Positions 1 to 11,373 of a stretch of DNA of 64,000 bases are shown here, piece by piece. The position numbers and the translations under genes are program-made. The first letter of the stretch is position 1, and each line of letters opens with the position of its first letter. The DNA is from Brassica napus. Taxonomy: Eukaryota; Streptophyta; Magnoliopsida; Brassicales; Brassicaceae. The notes below the pieces were generated by a model. It worked only from the letters and a program-made list of their open reading frames with translations, had not been told where the DNA came from and made no database searches. The stretch covers positions 13,337,683 through 13,401,682 of the forward strand of contig NC_063439.1 of NCBI RefSeq assembly GCF_020379485.1. Reading direction: 5' to 3'.

Positions 1-2181
1 CTCGATATTCGCACCGCAGCGAAAATTCAGGAGCAGGAGAATATTTCCTCCCCAACTAGGTTTATAGATACCTATATAAATCGTTTTGCACCTCCGAAAC
101 CACCTACACACATCAGAGCAAACACACAAGCAAAAAAGATGAATACTCTTCCTTCTACATCAACAGAAAAATCCATGAAGAGCAATAATCTCAAGAACAC
201 AAGTTCTACAGAAATTACTCTGCCATCGATCGGTGCAACTGTATCTACATCGATCGATACTACTCTAAACCCTAATCTTTCTATTTCTAAATTGAATGAT
301 TATGCAAACATTGATTACGGTTTTCTAACACCTGATGAATTTGGTATTTTCAGGGACCCAGATGGCAACGCACGTGCAATGGATGGAAGGATTTTACAAG
401 TGTCCAGAGAGGACATAGCAGACATCCTTCAAGTAGCCAATGGACCTGACAACCTATTCTCACAGCAACGTGGCACTCCAGACCTCATTCAAACAGATCC
501 TAACAACCACGCAGGAGTCGCCACAACAGAGATCAACCCAGATCTATCACGCCAACCAAAAGGGCAAGCATCGATCGACGATAAAACGGAGACATCGATC
601 GAGAGGGTAACACCAACGTCGATCGATAGAGATGACCCGACATCGATCGACAGACGGTATGAATGTGAGAACCGCGCTTTTGACATGTACGGAGCCAGAA
701 AGTTCATTTGGGAACAAAGGGACGAGTATGGAGTCTACAGAGATGAGTGTGGACACGCACGAGGCGTAGCTGGTGAGATGATACCTGTCACAAAGGACAA
801 CATCAGGAAAGTACTGGAAAGAGCATCTCTTTTTGAAGAGAGCCACATCTGTCTTCCAGAACATGCCACTTCCTTCACACTCACAAGACTGGCACCAGAA
901 CTCTACACCAAAGATGAAATGGGTGAGATGGTGTTTGGTATTTGTGGAGCTCAGGAGAAACTGGGAGAGGAGCTCAAAACATTGGTAGAAGATCCACATC
1001 AGCCTTTGGATAAAGGCTACAATGAGCTTTTCAGATGTATGGCAGAAATGAGCACAAATATTGAGAGTTTAAGTCAACAACTTGAGAAGGAAGCTACGAC
1101 CTCAGCATCGATCGACGCACCACATGCAACATCGATCGACGTCAGTCTTCCTACAGCTCAGATCCCTGCAGAACCGCAATATTCAACACAACACAGGGAT
1201 GAATGGGAAGTCTCATACATCGACACAAAGATAAACGACGTTTACTGCCCTCTCAACAACAACGTGGACTGGCTAAGCACTAAAATCGAGCTATTACAGC
1301 AAGATCTGGACACCATTCGCAAGAAGGACCAACAACCAGCCACATCGATCGACATGTGTACCTTCACATCGCTCGACGCTAAAGTCTCAGCCATGAATGA
1401 GAGGTTGAGGACCTACGAGGATATGCATGACCGCTTTATATCACCAGTCATGATAGAATTAAACAAATTGTCTAGTCAATTACTTCATGCCCAAAAGGAT
1501 ATTGAGAACATTACTAATCAAAGTTTTTTGCAGGCAAAATCAGCATCGATCGACAGGCTACGAGGGCCTTGGATTGATGGCAAGAAACCTGTGGAGTTAC
1601 TTCCTTACACAGCAGCAGAGGTTGACAAGATCACATCCAAGATCTACACTGCTTTAGACACCATGGAGGAACGACTTGACAAACGCTGCGATGACATCTA
1701 CTTTCCATTCGACAACAAAATCAGTGGACTAGACAGCCACGCAGAATGGCTACAGAAATAAGTCAAAGCCATTCAGAGGCAACTCGCAGCTCAACACCAA
1801 ATATCAGCAATGATCGACAAGACACTAGCAAAATCGATCGATGGCAACTCGCCAAGATCGACCAACGAACACATAATCGCATCGATCGACGCCGAGTCTA
1901 CACCAATCGGCGAGCAGCTGATACACAAGACGGTAGAGTCAATGCAAAAGGAACTGATAGATCTTTCAGCATACGCCTATGACAACTTAGGCTAGCACCA
2001 GGTCAGCATTGACAACGTTCAAGAAAGGCTACAGAACATCTCCAAAGTAATTGAAAAGATGGATGACAAATGGACAAGAAATGATGAGGCCACAAGAAGT
2101 TTCATTGCATCTTGGTCCAGAATGCGCAGAGATGACGTGGATGCTTGCTTTCCAACAAGCAGCTGTTTCTCCACCCAATAG
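1..2181 (+). pseudogene. C-terminal SID-rich part of family-A gag-protease polyprotein, two stops
   Basis: One reading frame is open from base 1 through a Met at 139 to a stop at 1759-1761. The same frame continues through a second stop (1993-1995) to a terminal TAG at 2179-2181. The frame is open upstream of Met139, which suggests this is the tail of a gag-protease-SID polyprotein rather than a separate gene. Numbered from Met139: a module of form DExGxxxDxxGxxR at 66-100 is repeated at 195-230. Helical, coiled-coil-like stretches lie near 260-320 and 410-465. A second repeated module (DVYCPLNNN / DIYFPFDNK) lies at 365-392 and 515-540. Ser-Ile-Asp tripeptides encoded by TCGATCGA/C recur throughout. 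I see no membrane segment, zinc knuckle or enzyme motif, and I do not recognise the protein. The env-like position is superficial only. Confidence 0.75.
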
Positions 2182-2426
2182 CCAATCACTACCACAGTCA
2201 AGCTAAATGACTATAACCAATTGCTGAGTGGGAGGCAACCCACTATTAGGTATTTTACTTTGGTTTTATTACCTAGCATTTAATTCCTTTCATTTTATTT
2301 CTTTCAGATTTAGGAGACCAAGTAGGAGGATCTGAATATCGACCGACGACGAGACGTCGACATCGTTCGACATAGACAACCACACGACGATCGATGTAAC
2401 ACTTTCACATCGATCGATATCTAATC

Positions 2427-2926
2427 CGGTCAGATGTATCTTCCATGCTTGTTACATTTCGTACATCATAAACTATTCATCATAACTCTGGCTGAGTTAC
2501 ACTGGTACAGTGTAATTTAAGTCTCGGGGGAGATTTACTGATATAATTTATTTTATTCTTATGTAAAAAGGAATTTTAAATAAATTATGCTTAGCTATTG
2601 AAAATAGGGACTATAATCTTATATTAATTTAAACATGAATTCCGATCAGATGTATCTTCCTTACTTGTTACATAGGCTACTTGGGTCTCCTAAAGATAAA
2701 GTGAGAACTCCGGTCAGATGTATCTTCCTTACTTGTTACATTTCGTACATCATAAACTATTCATCATAACTCCTGCTACGTTACACTGGGACAGTGTAAT
2801 TTAAGTCTGGGGGGAGATTTACTGATATAATTTATTTTATTCTTATGTAAAAAAGAATTTTGATAAATTATGCTTAGCTATTGAAAATATGGACTATAAT
2901 CTTATATTGATTTAAACATGAATATC
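2427..2926 (+). repeat. Tandem duplication, period about 284 bp, in the A3 3' region
   Basis: A block starting CGGTCAGATGTATCTTCC at 2427 starts again at 2711. Each copy contains the PPT-like AGTCTGGGGG/AGTCTCGGGG stretch followed by GATTTACTGATATAATT. A shorter third start of the block is at about 2642. The A4 element has one copy only (about 57511-57725), so this is specific to A3. Confidence 0.8.
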
Positions 2927-3860
2927 TAACTAATCTTTAGCACCATTTTAGATTTACTGATTGCAGATAGCACTAAAGATGCTAAAGCGGATCAACCTAT
3001 CAAATACACACTTGCCTTGAACCGTATGAAGTAACCAAAGCTGATTTCCAACACTAAACCTGACATAACCGCTTATCTTGAGGCTTGGTATACATGGGAT
3101 CGGATTCTTCAGACAGGTCTGGAAGGTAACGCCTGGTTTAGATTATATATCACATTTTCTCTCTCTAAATTTCGACCCTAGATTAGTTAGTGAGTAAAAA
3201 AAATAAAAAATAAAACAAAATAAATAAATAAATAAATAAGATCTATTGTTTAATTAGGATGAGTCTGAACATGACTTGGTGGCTAAAACCATTAAGGCTT
3301 GATTCATAAAGACTCAAATAAAAGAGTTCGAAACGGGACTTGGAGGCGGCAATCTTCAAGGCTCGCTTTCGCACAGAACTCTTGGATATAGGTCAAAAGA
3401 AGTGAACAGAACTTGGTGGCAACCACCATTAAGTTTTGATTCATGGAAGCCTATCCAATCTTGGTCACTGATCCTGCAATGGAAGCAGACTTTGACTCAA
3501 GAGAGAAATTTAGAGAGAGAGAAACTAGGAACTAACTTTTACCTGCAGCTCCAGATACTTGTATGAAATCCTTGCATCTTGTGATCGATACTCCCAAGGT
3601 AAAGCATTCACTTTATATTTATGCTAAGAAATGAAATCAGTAGAGGGGATGTCAGACGTGAATTTATGAGTTGTGTTATGTTAGAAATGGTTGATAAGCT
3701 AGGATATTGCATAGTGTGCTTTTGTGATTAGGACTTTTTAAATGTGGTTGCAAAATTGTTGAGGAAAGATTTCTATGTTTTAAAATCTTAAGTTCCCAAA
3801 TATTTTCAAACCTCTTTCAGAGAGACTGCCTGTACGTTTTGCTTGAGGACAAGCAAAAGG

Positions 3861-3876
3861 GTAAGTCTGGGGGAGT
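3861..3876 (+). other. Polypurine tract of A3
   Basis: GTAAGTCTGGGGGAGT directly precedes the TGATATACC start of the 3' LTR. This is the expected place for the plus-strand primer in reverse transcription, and the G-run matches Athila-type tracts. Confidence 0.75.
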
Positions 3877-5177
3877 TGATATACCTTGGATTTGACCCAT
3901 TTTTATCCATGGTATATAAGTATTTTACTATATATATATCTATGTTTTCTACTCTTCTAGGTATGTTTTCAGGTTCAGGTGCATTTCGGAGTAAAGCTAT
4001 GACTTTGGAGCATTTTGTAGCTTAAAGGACATTTCACCCGAGCTGACCATGTAGAGGTCGACGAGATGAAGAACAATCGATCGATGCGCATCAGTGCTGA
4101 CGACCGATATCAGGAAATGCCTCGACAGATGAAGATTAATATCGATCGATGTGCGCAAGTACCATCGATCGATGTCGAGACACCAGACGCGACATTTTGG
4201 ATTCAGCAGACTTAAAAACCAAGGCCAAACCAAATTACCAAAATGCCCTGACGAGTTTATAACCTAGTAGAATATATACTGCCTAAGTGTTTTGACGGCA
4301 GAGAGAACAGAGCTTTTTCTAGTTTTGTTACAAGTTTCATTTGGGAGAGAAGATCACTTATGATTGGAACTCCTTGTTTCTATTTCTTTTCATCTATACT
4401 ATGAGTTTCTATTCTTTTATTGTGATGAATTGCTTTGCTATGTCTGAGTAGTTCAACTGTTAGATCCAGGGTTCAGATAGGTTTGTGGGATTAGCCCCAA
4501 ACTATAGATCTGCCTTGTTGTGATATTCATGATAGATTTGTATTCATTGCTTGTTTTAGCCTTGCTAACTAGAACTTGATCATAGGATTGCATACTCAAG
4601 CACCATTGGTATCCCATCCTGACATCTATCTATCATATTAGGATTGCTAGAGAGGTCTAACCGCCAATTTAGCATTTTAGTAGGGCATTTCATACTCGCG
4701 CATAGGCCTGGCTAGAACCCGTCGATCGACGTCCTCAACTGACAATCGATCGACGTTGGCAAAGGTGTATCGGTCGACGTCTTAATAGACCATCGATCGA
4801 CACTCTCTCGTTGTCTGCATACTAACCGTTGAGACACGAGATCTAGTCTGTTAACCAGTGGTACATGCGACAGCTGATCACTGAGTTAAGCGAATGAGCT
4901 CTAATATATCATGCATGCAACAGTTAGGCATCTATAGGTATTATAATCTCCAACACCTGAATAGTGGCCCTGCATCTAATATCATTTCCAAACAAGTTAC
5001 ATTTATTTCTTACTCGCTTGTTACTATTGCTATTTCATTTAAACATTTACAACCTTTAGAATTAATAAACACTAGATTTAATTGTTCCCTAGCTCCTTGT
5101 GGATTCGATCCCTAAGTACTACATCTGAACCTCTTTTGATGAGAGTAACACTCGTTAGGGTAATTTGAGTGGTATCA
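3877..5177 (+). repeat. 3' LTR of A3 (1301 bp)
   Basis: It begins TGATATACC and ends GGTATCA. It matches the LTRs at 11374-12684 and 58672-59961. U3 contains several TCGATCGA octamers (about 4078, 4142, 4165, 4723, 4747, 4793). A TATATA at about 4273-4278 is a promoter candidate. The 3' end carries the ATTTGAGTGGTATCA terminus seen in all family-A LTRs here. Confidence 0.88.
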
Positions 5178-7433
5178 GTAGGTACGTATACTATACACTT
5201 ATACTCCCAAACTTCAAAAAACTTTTGCAAATTGTCAAGAAAACGATTTTGTCAAAGCAAATCGTCCCAAATAGGCAAACGACAATCTAAAATTCGTCTA
5301 AACGCTAGCAACATATCTAGACAATCACAAACATAATCTCAAAGACTATTCATCATTTCTTGTCGCAATCATGTGTACAGAAAACCTATATCAATATCAA
5401 ACTGAAACTCGACGATTAGCCAAAGTATTGAACCCTTTTCCGGCTTTAGAAATCCATTTTCGTTTAAAATTTTCTACGAGAAATCTTCAATCACCAAAGC
5501 ATTTCTTTCAGTTTCCGTTGTACCAAGTGAGTCACGGAAAAGCATCGAAAACATTTGCGACGAAGAAAACTCGAGAATAGATGTAGCATCGTGCACATTA
5601 AAAGGAATACTTTCCTCCCGATGGTTAGCTAGATCCCCCTCTGGTTGACCAATTCGTTCCAGAAACGAAGGTGTCATGAGAATCCTTTCAAAAAACCTAT
5701 GAAAAACGTTATGCGACTAGATCATAATGAAATAAACTTCGGTAACACTCCATGAGTAACTCCAAGCAACTTTCACCTAAGATCGAAATCACAGCAGAAA
5801 CGTTTCTTGTAAAACCCGCAGAAACAACGCTACTTGAGTGAACACATCCTTCTCGCCAAGACAAACTATTTCAGAAACCATCGCTCCATCACTTAACAAC
5901 TAAACGACAATCTACGATTTGTCTAAAAACGTTGTGTGACTATTAAGAGAACAATTAAGTATAGCCCACAGTCGGAAATCATATGATAAATTTTTCGTAA
6001 CGAAACTCAGTCCTAACAACCAAACGGTTAACGGAAAATCTAAACTTTTCGAAAATTGACCAAGTTCAATACACTCCATAATTCACTTTAAGCCCGCAAC
6101 GTTTTACCCATAATACGCGGCGTGTAAGAAAAAAATTGTAACAAAGCTTCTAGAGTTATACGAAACATCTTAAAAAATGCACGAAATAGATCTCGGAAGG
6201 CCAACACTTCACAAAGCATTATGAAGGAAAACGCTTCTTCCCATGGACAAATTTACGCGACACCTCAGTCCTAATTCCTCGATCGCAAATCAAATTATTA
6301 GCATCCAATCATGAACAACAATTTTGGCTGCGAACATCCGTAGTCAAACCAGAATGTTTCTCAAATGCATGGCTAAGACCAAACCCTTGCAACATCGCGA
6401 AACATCTTCAAGCCCGTGGACATTTCAAGAATAACGAATCTTCAGCATCGCGAGACATCGCAGACGCCTGAAGATTCATTCTTCGACGAAATTTTCTTCC
6501 TCGATAAAAACACCTTCTTGGAAGACCAGACAGTCATACGCACTAACATATTCTCAAAACATATCATTCGCGAAGACTCAAAATGGTAATTTTTACCATT
6601 AAGTTTGTTGCTGATCACAACAAACTCTTAACGTCCTAAACAGACTTAGCCATCTCATAGAGATGACTCTCGTACATCCGACACAAGGATAATAGCGCTA
6701 TAAAAGAAACCCAAAATTTTTGGTCAGCACTTCTAGGAGGCTTAAAAATTGTCCTTGGAGAGATGCTCGGTTCCAACCATACAAGTCGTATAAGCCGAGA
6801 ACCTATCACAGACTTTAAATCGGAATGGAATCAGGGTGAAACTAAAAGGGGATACGTAAGTCGAATTAGTCAACACACCCTCTGAAACCAGGAGTAAACC
6901 TAGGTCTTGCCCTAAACCCAGCGCACTGGTCTCTAACATCTCTAGGCATAGTATCAAACACCCTGATACGAGATCCCAAAATTTGTCTCTCTACCAATAT
7001 TCGAGCGTTTTCAGAAATCCCGCAAGTTTACACAGTGCGGAGAACTCTCGAAACAGATCACGGATATAGCAGTTCACACAGAGTTAGATTACGAGATGAC
7101 AACTCGTAGTCTTCCTTCTACACCCATATAAAATGCCATCGGCAGCAACACGCCTGATAACCTCTACACGAAAACTAGACCGTAAAGGTCTCGCTGGAAA
7201 ACTAGTCATAAGAACCTTAACTCCAAGATGAACTACGAAAGGCTTGATCCCTTCAACAAGGGTACGTAGGCAGCCTTCATAAGGCGCAGCCCCAATCTTA
7301 TCGTGTTCTACTTTAAGAAGAGCGAGAAGACCACTTACCATGGACCTTTTCAACCATTAATTCCGCCTAACTCACCTAACTTGCCTAACTTGCCAAGCCA
7401 CTCACTAGAACCTCACGCTAGAAGCTCATGGTT
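5178..7433 (+). other. Non-coding 3' spacer of B', no gene seen
   Basis: I see no supported coding region. The start (5178-5215) resembles the reverse complement of the 'gtatacg' motif beside the C-tracts in the other B copies. 6742-6957 read on the - strand is the diverged counterpart of the conserved ALGLGQDLGL block. A short phrase (AAACGACAATCTA) recurs near 5276 and 5903. Small hairpins (GAATCTTCAG...CTGAAGATTC near 6436-6476, and another near 6605) are present but unremarkable. A block at about 7084-7353 contains the GTACGTAGGCAGCC phrase also found in the B' LTR. Confidence 0.55.
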
Positions 7434-7455
7434 CTAACGAGCTGGGGGGGCTAAC
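7434..7455 (+). other. Polypurine tract of B'
   Basis: The G-rich stretch GAGCTGGGGGGGCTAAC lies immediately before the LTR start TGTTCGGGTC. It matches the tract of the other B copies, seen there as its reverse complement GTTAGCCCCCCAGCCC. Confidence 0.7.
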
Positions 7456-8860
7456 TGTTCGGGTCAAAATCGGTCACGACGGAATCAATGTCTGAAAGTT
7501 CGGAAAAATCGGCATGAACGTTTTTAAGAAAAGTAATCTTCGTAGAAAAATATTTACGAAGAGCCTTGCAGTAAAATCTTGTTCAAATCTCAATCGAACC
7601 ACTAAATACCGATTGTCCGAAGGCAACAGACACGTATCTAAACCAGCCACGGACGAGCTCGAGTATGGCGATCGAACCATGGACAAGCCAAGCACGATCG
7701 CTACGTAGCGACCAAGCATGCACACTGCTCGGTCGCTACGTAGCGACCAAGCACGCGTACTGCTCGGTTGCTACGTAGCGACGGAGCTCGAGCCAAGCTT
7801 GGTCGCTACGTAGTGACAGAGCACGTGCACGTTTTGAACGTTACGAAGCGATCAAGCTTTCCCGAAACGTCGATACGACACGAATCAATGCATTCTTGTC
7901 TACTCTTTAATGCTATCTCCCAAACACCGTAGGAAACCCATTTCATGTTTCTCGTCATTTGAAGTAATCAATCAAACTTTACGATAAAAACCGCGGAAAG
8001 TTCATTTTTATCGAAAAAGCCGTAATAAATGTTTCGATTCAAAAGACAGCCCAAAGAGACCAAAGCCGTGACTCGAAGCCCACTTACTATTTCTTAACCA
8101 AAGCCCATAAACCGTAGGATGGTTTATGCTTGGTTCGCAAGGAAAGATAAATATCAAGTTTCCGCGGATAAATACGAAGTTTTCGAAGATAATTACGAAG
8201 ATCGGGAAAAATGGAATATCTCCATTTTTAAGCTATGAAGGCTTAAGAGCAGAAGGAGAAAAGCGTAAAATGACCTAGGAGCGTGTATATAAGGAATCCT
8301 AGGCGAGAGGCACGGAAGGGAATTTTTTTTAGACTCAGAATTCTCTGCACTTAGAAACTTTAGGCTTTATTCTCGACAAGTTTTGTTTCTATGGCTGGCA
8401 CTCAATTACTAGACGAACTCGCCCAGGCAGTTTGATCTCTTGTCCAGCTCTATCAATTGAACTACGTTCGGCTTGATCCTCAAAAGGGGTACGTAGGCAG
8501 CCTTTAACAAGGTTCAGTCTGAAATCAATCAAGAACCTTTTATGTATCTTTTTCGTCTTTTGTTATCGAGCTGCAACTCAACTTTGTTTGAGCTTTTAGG
8601 CCGCTAGAACAAAATAACTTGCTGATGGCCTTTGCGGCCAAAGCTTTTATGATCTCTTGTAATGATCTCAACGCTCTTACGCGGACTCGAAATAAGATCT
8701 ACTGTTTTCTCTAAACTCGTTTGTTATCTTTTCATGATTTCCGCATATATTTGGTCACTTGTCGTTGGCTCTCGCAGAGATCCGGGACCTCTGGGAAATT
8801 AGGATTTTCCTAGTTTCCTAATTTAAACGGAAATCGACAGTGCGAATTTCGGTTCCCACA
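7456..8860 (+). repeat. 3' LTR of B' (about 1405 bp)
   Basis: It runs from TGTTCGGGTC to GGTTCCCACA. U3 has a short, decayed array of the TCGCTACGTAGCGA palindrome (about 7695-7860). A TATA box (TATATAAG, 8286-8293) follows the array by about 430 bp, which sets the promoter polarity for the whole family. A GTACGTAGGCAGCC phrase is at about 8490. Confidence 0.8.
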
Positions 8861-8939
8861 AAGTCTCTCATGCGTTTATCTATAAAAAATTTCTGACAAT
8901 GATGAGTTTTCTTAGCTAACCCTTAGAGCATTTCATTTT

Positions 8940-9586
8940 GCTCTAACAGCCTTTGAACAATTGTTAGTTATGTATCACAGTGCTCCCCCAGTTTTGTCCA
9001 TCATAGTGTTGTCTGACAAGGCCTACAATAAAGATACTCATATGGTGTCATCTCAATACCCAAAAGATAACTGTTGTTGTAGGCAAACTCTGCTAGAGGT
9101 TGATACTTCCGTCAACTTCCTTCACACTCTAAGACGCAATCCCCAAGCATATCCTCTAAGGTATGAATAATCATCTCTGACTAATCATCTGTCTTCAGGT
9201 GATAAGTTGTACTCATGTGGACTTTTGTCCCAATCGCTTTCTGAAAAGCTCCCAAAATGCAGAAGTGAACTTTGCATCCCGATCTGATACAATGTTGATA
9301 TGAACTCCATGGAACCTCACAATCTCTCTAATGTAAATCTGCACCAACTGATCAATTTCTATGTGTTCTAAATGAGTTGACTTGGTGAATCTATCCACAA
9401 TAACCATATGCCATTCCTTCCACCGAAAGTGGTCGGTAACCCAGCCACAAAATTCATAATCACCATGTCCCTATGGCAGTGGAAGGTTCTGCAATAATCC
9501 GCTAGGCACCTGATGCTCAGCCTTAACCATCTGACATGTCTCATTGCGATACAAATGTAGCCATATCTTTCTTTATACCAGGACAA
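8940..9586 (-). pseudogene. Integrase fragment (Ty3/gypsy)
   Basis: The - strand shows a zinc-binding-domain remnant, then the catalytic core with VDRFTKSTH (first Asp, about 9400) and NIVSDRDAKFTSAFW (second Asp, about 9280). A STTYH...TDD remnant follows near 9190 and leads into the region of the catalytic Glu. Frames change near 9400 and stops interrupt the tail. It is a pseudogene continuous with the RT fragment. Confidence 0.75.
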
Positions 9587-9657
9587 TGATAATAACGCTC
9601 AAATATCAGTACCTCTGAGATTCGGCCACTTTGAAATTGAAGTAGTCTTTTTCCAGA

Positions 9658-10030
9658 TCAACAACACCTCCTAGAAAACAACTGATGCTCTCCAAGCTTA
9701 CCTAGCACAATCCGTAAATGCTCAGCATGCTCCTCTCTGCTTCGAGAATAAATCCGGATGTTGCCGATGAAGATAATCATGCACTTATCCAAGGGTTCAC
9801 GAAAAACATCATTCATAAGTTTTATGAATGCTACCGGTGCATTCAAAAATCCAATTGACATCACCACAAACTCATGATGTCCATAACGTGTACAGAAACC
9901 CGTCCTCCGTACACGCTTCCCTTGGCGTGTATTCGGCCTGATGAAAACCTTATCCGCTTGTTCCCCCAACTGCTTTTCCAACTCAGCCATCTCTGCTGGT
10001 GCTAGACGTTATGGAGCTCGTGAAGCCGAT
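9658..10030 (-). pseudogene. Reverse transcriptase fragment (Ty3/gypsy)
   Basis: The - strand carries an RT fragment reading through FLNAPVAFIKLMNDVF and ending EHLRIVLGKLGEHQLF. The catalytic YIDD/FIDD position is FIGN (about 9761-9772), so both metal-binding aspartates are gone. An in-frame stop lies upstream near 10010. It is cut at about 9658 and jumps to integrase. It is clearly inactive. Confidence 0.8.
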
Positions 10031-10081
10031 ACTGTCATTAGTTCTAACTCAATCGTATGAGCATCTCCTCTGGCTAGTAGT

Positions 10082-11315
10082 TGTGGGAACCGAAATTTGC
10101 ACTGTCAATTTCCGTTTAAATTAGGAAAGTAGGAGAACCCTAGTTTCCCAGAGGTCCCGGATATCTGATAATACCACACGCCAAGCAATCAGAACACAAA
10201 ACGAGAATAGTAATAAAATAAGAAATCGAAAAAGAGAGCAAGATAGTTCTTATTCCGAATCTGTGTTTGAGCGTTTACAATAACGTAAATGCCTGGGCTA
10301 CAAGAGCTGTCAGCGAGATTCCTAGTTCTAAAAACCCTAAGACGGCAAAAACCTAATTGAGTCGCAAAGTTGCCTAACAAAAACCCTAGTTTTGAATAAC
10401 AAAAACGGAAAGTTGCCTAAAATCGCTCTAAGTGCTAAGTTTGCTGTGTAAAAACTTCTCTCCATGCCTCTCGCCTAGGATCCCTTATATACTCGCTCCT
10501 AGGTCGGTTTACGTTTTTCCCCTTATGCCCTTAAGCCGTCATAGCCAAAAATGCAGATATTCCATTTTTTCCAATCTTCGTAATTATCTTTCAAAACTTT
10601 GTATTTATCCGCGGAAACTTGACATTTATCTTTCCTTGCGAACCAAGCGTAAAATGTCCTACTCTTTTGGCTCTAGGCGTTTATTACGGTTTCTTTCGAT
10701 AAAGACGAACTTTCCGTGATTTTTATCGTAAAGTTCGATTGATGACTTCAAATGTCGAGAAACATGAAATGGGTTTGCTACAGTCTTCGGGAGATAGCAT
10801 CAAAGAGTAGACGAGAATGCATGGATTATGTCGTATTCGACGTTTCGGAAAAGCTCAGTCGCTACGTAGTAACCGAACGGCACGCACGCTAGTGACCGAG
10901 CTTGGCTCGAGCCCGGTCGCTACGTAGCGACCAAGCTTGGCTCGAGCTTGGTTGCTACGTAGCAGCCGAGCTTGGCTTGAGCTTGGTCGCTATGTAGCGA
11001 CCGAGCTTGGCTCGAGCTTGGTCACTACATAGCAACCGGGCAGTGTGCATGTTTGATCGTTGCGTAGTGACTGAGCTTGGCTTGTCCGTGTTCCGATCGT
11101 CACACTCGAACCTATCCGTGGCTGGTTTAGATACATTTCTGATACCTTGGGACAGCTTGTGTTTGATCCAACCCAGACTTGAACAAGGTTTTATCTCGAG
11201 ATCATGTGTCGTGACATTCTTTTTACTAAGCATAATTATCGCAAAAAGACACTCACACTTGTTTTTTGCGGAGGTTTGGATATTAACTTCGTCGTAACCG
11301 GTTTCGACCCCAACA
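10082..11315 (-). repeat. 3' LTR of B0 (1234 bp)
   Basis: On the + strand it runs TGTGGGAACC...GACCCCAACA, so the element reads on the - strand. It has a small decayed palindrome array (about 10858-11080) with cores such as CTACGTAG and mutated CTATGTAG/CTACATAG. Many mutated units fit an older insertion than B2 or B3. A TATATAAG-type box lies on the - strand near 10485-10492. Confidence 0.85.
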
Positions 11316-11373
11316 GTTAGTCCCCCATACCGTTAGTATCGTGGATTCCCAATGAGATTCTAGCGTGCGGTAT
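11316..11373 (-). other. B0 interior stub with polypurine tract
   Basis: GTTAGTCCCCCATACC next to the LTR is the complement of the B polypurine tract. The remainder matches the leader that precedes the antisense gene in B1-B3. It stops at GGTAT, the target site duplicated by the A1 insertion. Confidence 0.75.

Larger units (their letters stand above)
2182..3876 (+). other. Family-A 3' non-coding region
   Basis: No convincing reading frame. It is AT-rich and collinear with 57265-58671 of A4. It contains the tandem duplication at 2427-2926, a (TAAA)n-like low-complexity tract at 3195-3239, and a partial internal repeat in which a block around 'acttggtgg...attcat' occurs near 3270 and again near 3405. 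The region ends in a polypurine tract next to the LTR. Confidence 0.7.
1..5177 (+). mobile_element. Family-A (Athila-like) LTR retrotransposon A3, 3' part
   Basis: The left end of the window cuts this element inside its polyprotein. What remains, in order, is the SID-rich reading frame, a long non-coding 3' region, a polypurine tract and the 3' LTR. The same order with high similarity is seen at 54935-59961 (A4). The element ends in GGTATCA at 5177, and 5178-5182 (GTAGG) would be the target duplication, whose partner lies outside the window. It interrupts the 3' non-coding region of a family-B relative. No RT or integrase is seen. Confidence 0.85.
5178..8860 (+). mobile_element. Diverged family-B relative B', 3' part, + orientation
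   Basis: The 3' non-coding region, PPT and 3' LTR of a Tat/Retand-like element lie in the opposite orientation to the other B copies. It was cut on the left by insertion of A3. The PPT (GCTGGGGGGGCTAAC) and LTR ends correspond to family B, but the sequence is much more diverged, so it is older or from a sister family. 8861-8865 (AAGTC) would be its right target duplication. The antisense gene present in the other B copies is missing: only the conserved spacer block (6742-6957) and a short leader block next to the PPT remain. Confidence 0.75.
8861..10081 (-). mobile_element. Element C: degenerate chromovirus-like pol remnant
   Basis: This is the only RT/integrase-like DNA in the window. Read on the - strand, RT motifs (10030 to about 9660) are followed by integrase motifs (about 9586 to 8940), with the rest of RT and RNase H lost between them. 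Wording such as LxPAEMAELEKQL, NIVSDRDAKFTSAFW and STTYH is typical of Ty3/gypsy Tekay/Del-type pol. It is flanked by the B' LTR on the left and the B0 LTR on the right, so it appears to be the oldest sequence here. 10077-10081 (GTAGT) would be the B0 target site. Confidence 0.75.

Noticed and set aside
489..999. Antisense frames over the SID region with SIDV repeats
   Set aside because: TCGATCGA is its own complement, so the opposite strand also shows SID-like triplets. These are mirror images of the real + strand frame.
1..2181. SID frame as an env-like gene of an Athila element
   Set aside because: It has no signal peptide, membrane segment or cleavage site, and it is in frame with protease rather than separate behind pol.
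3195..3239. Possible microsatellite of interest (TAAA)n and the A/TAA tract at 57997-58032
   Set aside because: Ordinary low-complexity growth in a non-coding region. It differs between copies as expected.
5371..6741. Short frames in the B' spacer and the 7084-7353 frame as genes
   Set aside because: Short, with no counterpart open in the other B copies and no motif. Treated as non-coding.
8861..10081. RT/integrase remnant C as the pol of family A or B
   Set aside because: It lies outside both element types, is far more decayed, and its wording is that of a chromovirus-type pol. It is bounded by two unrelated B LTRs.
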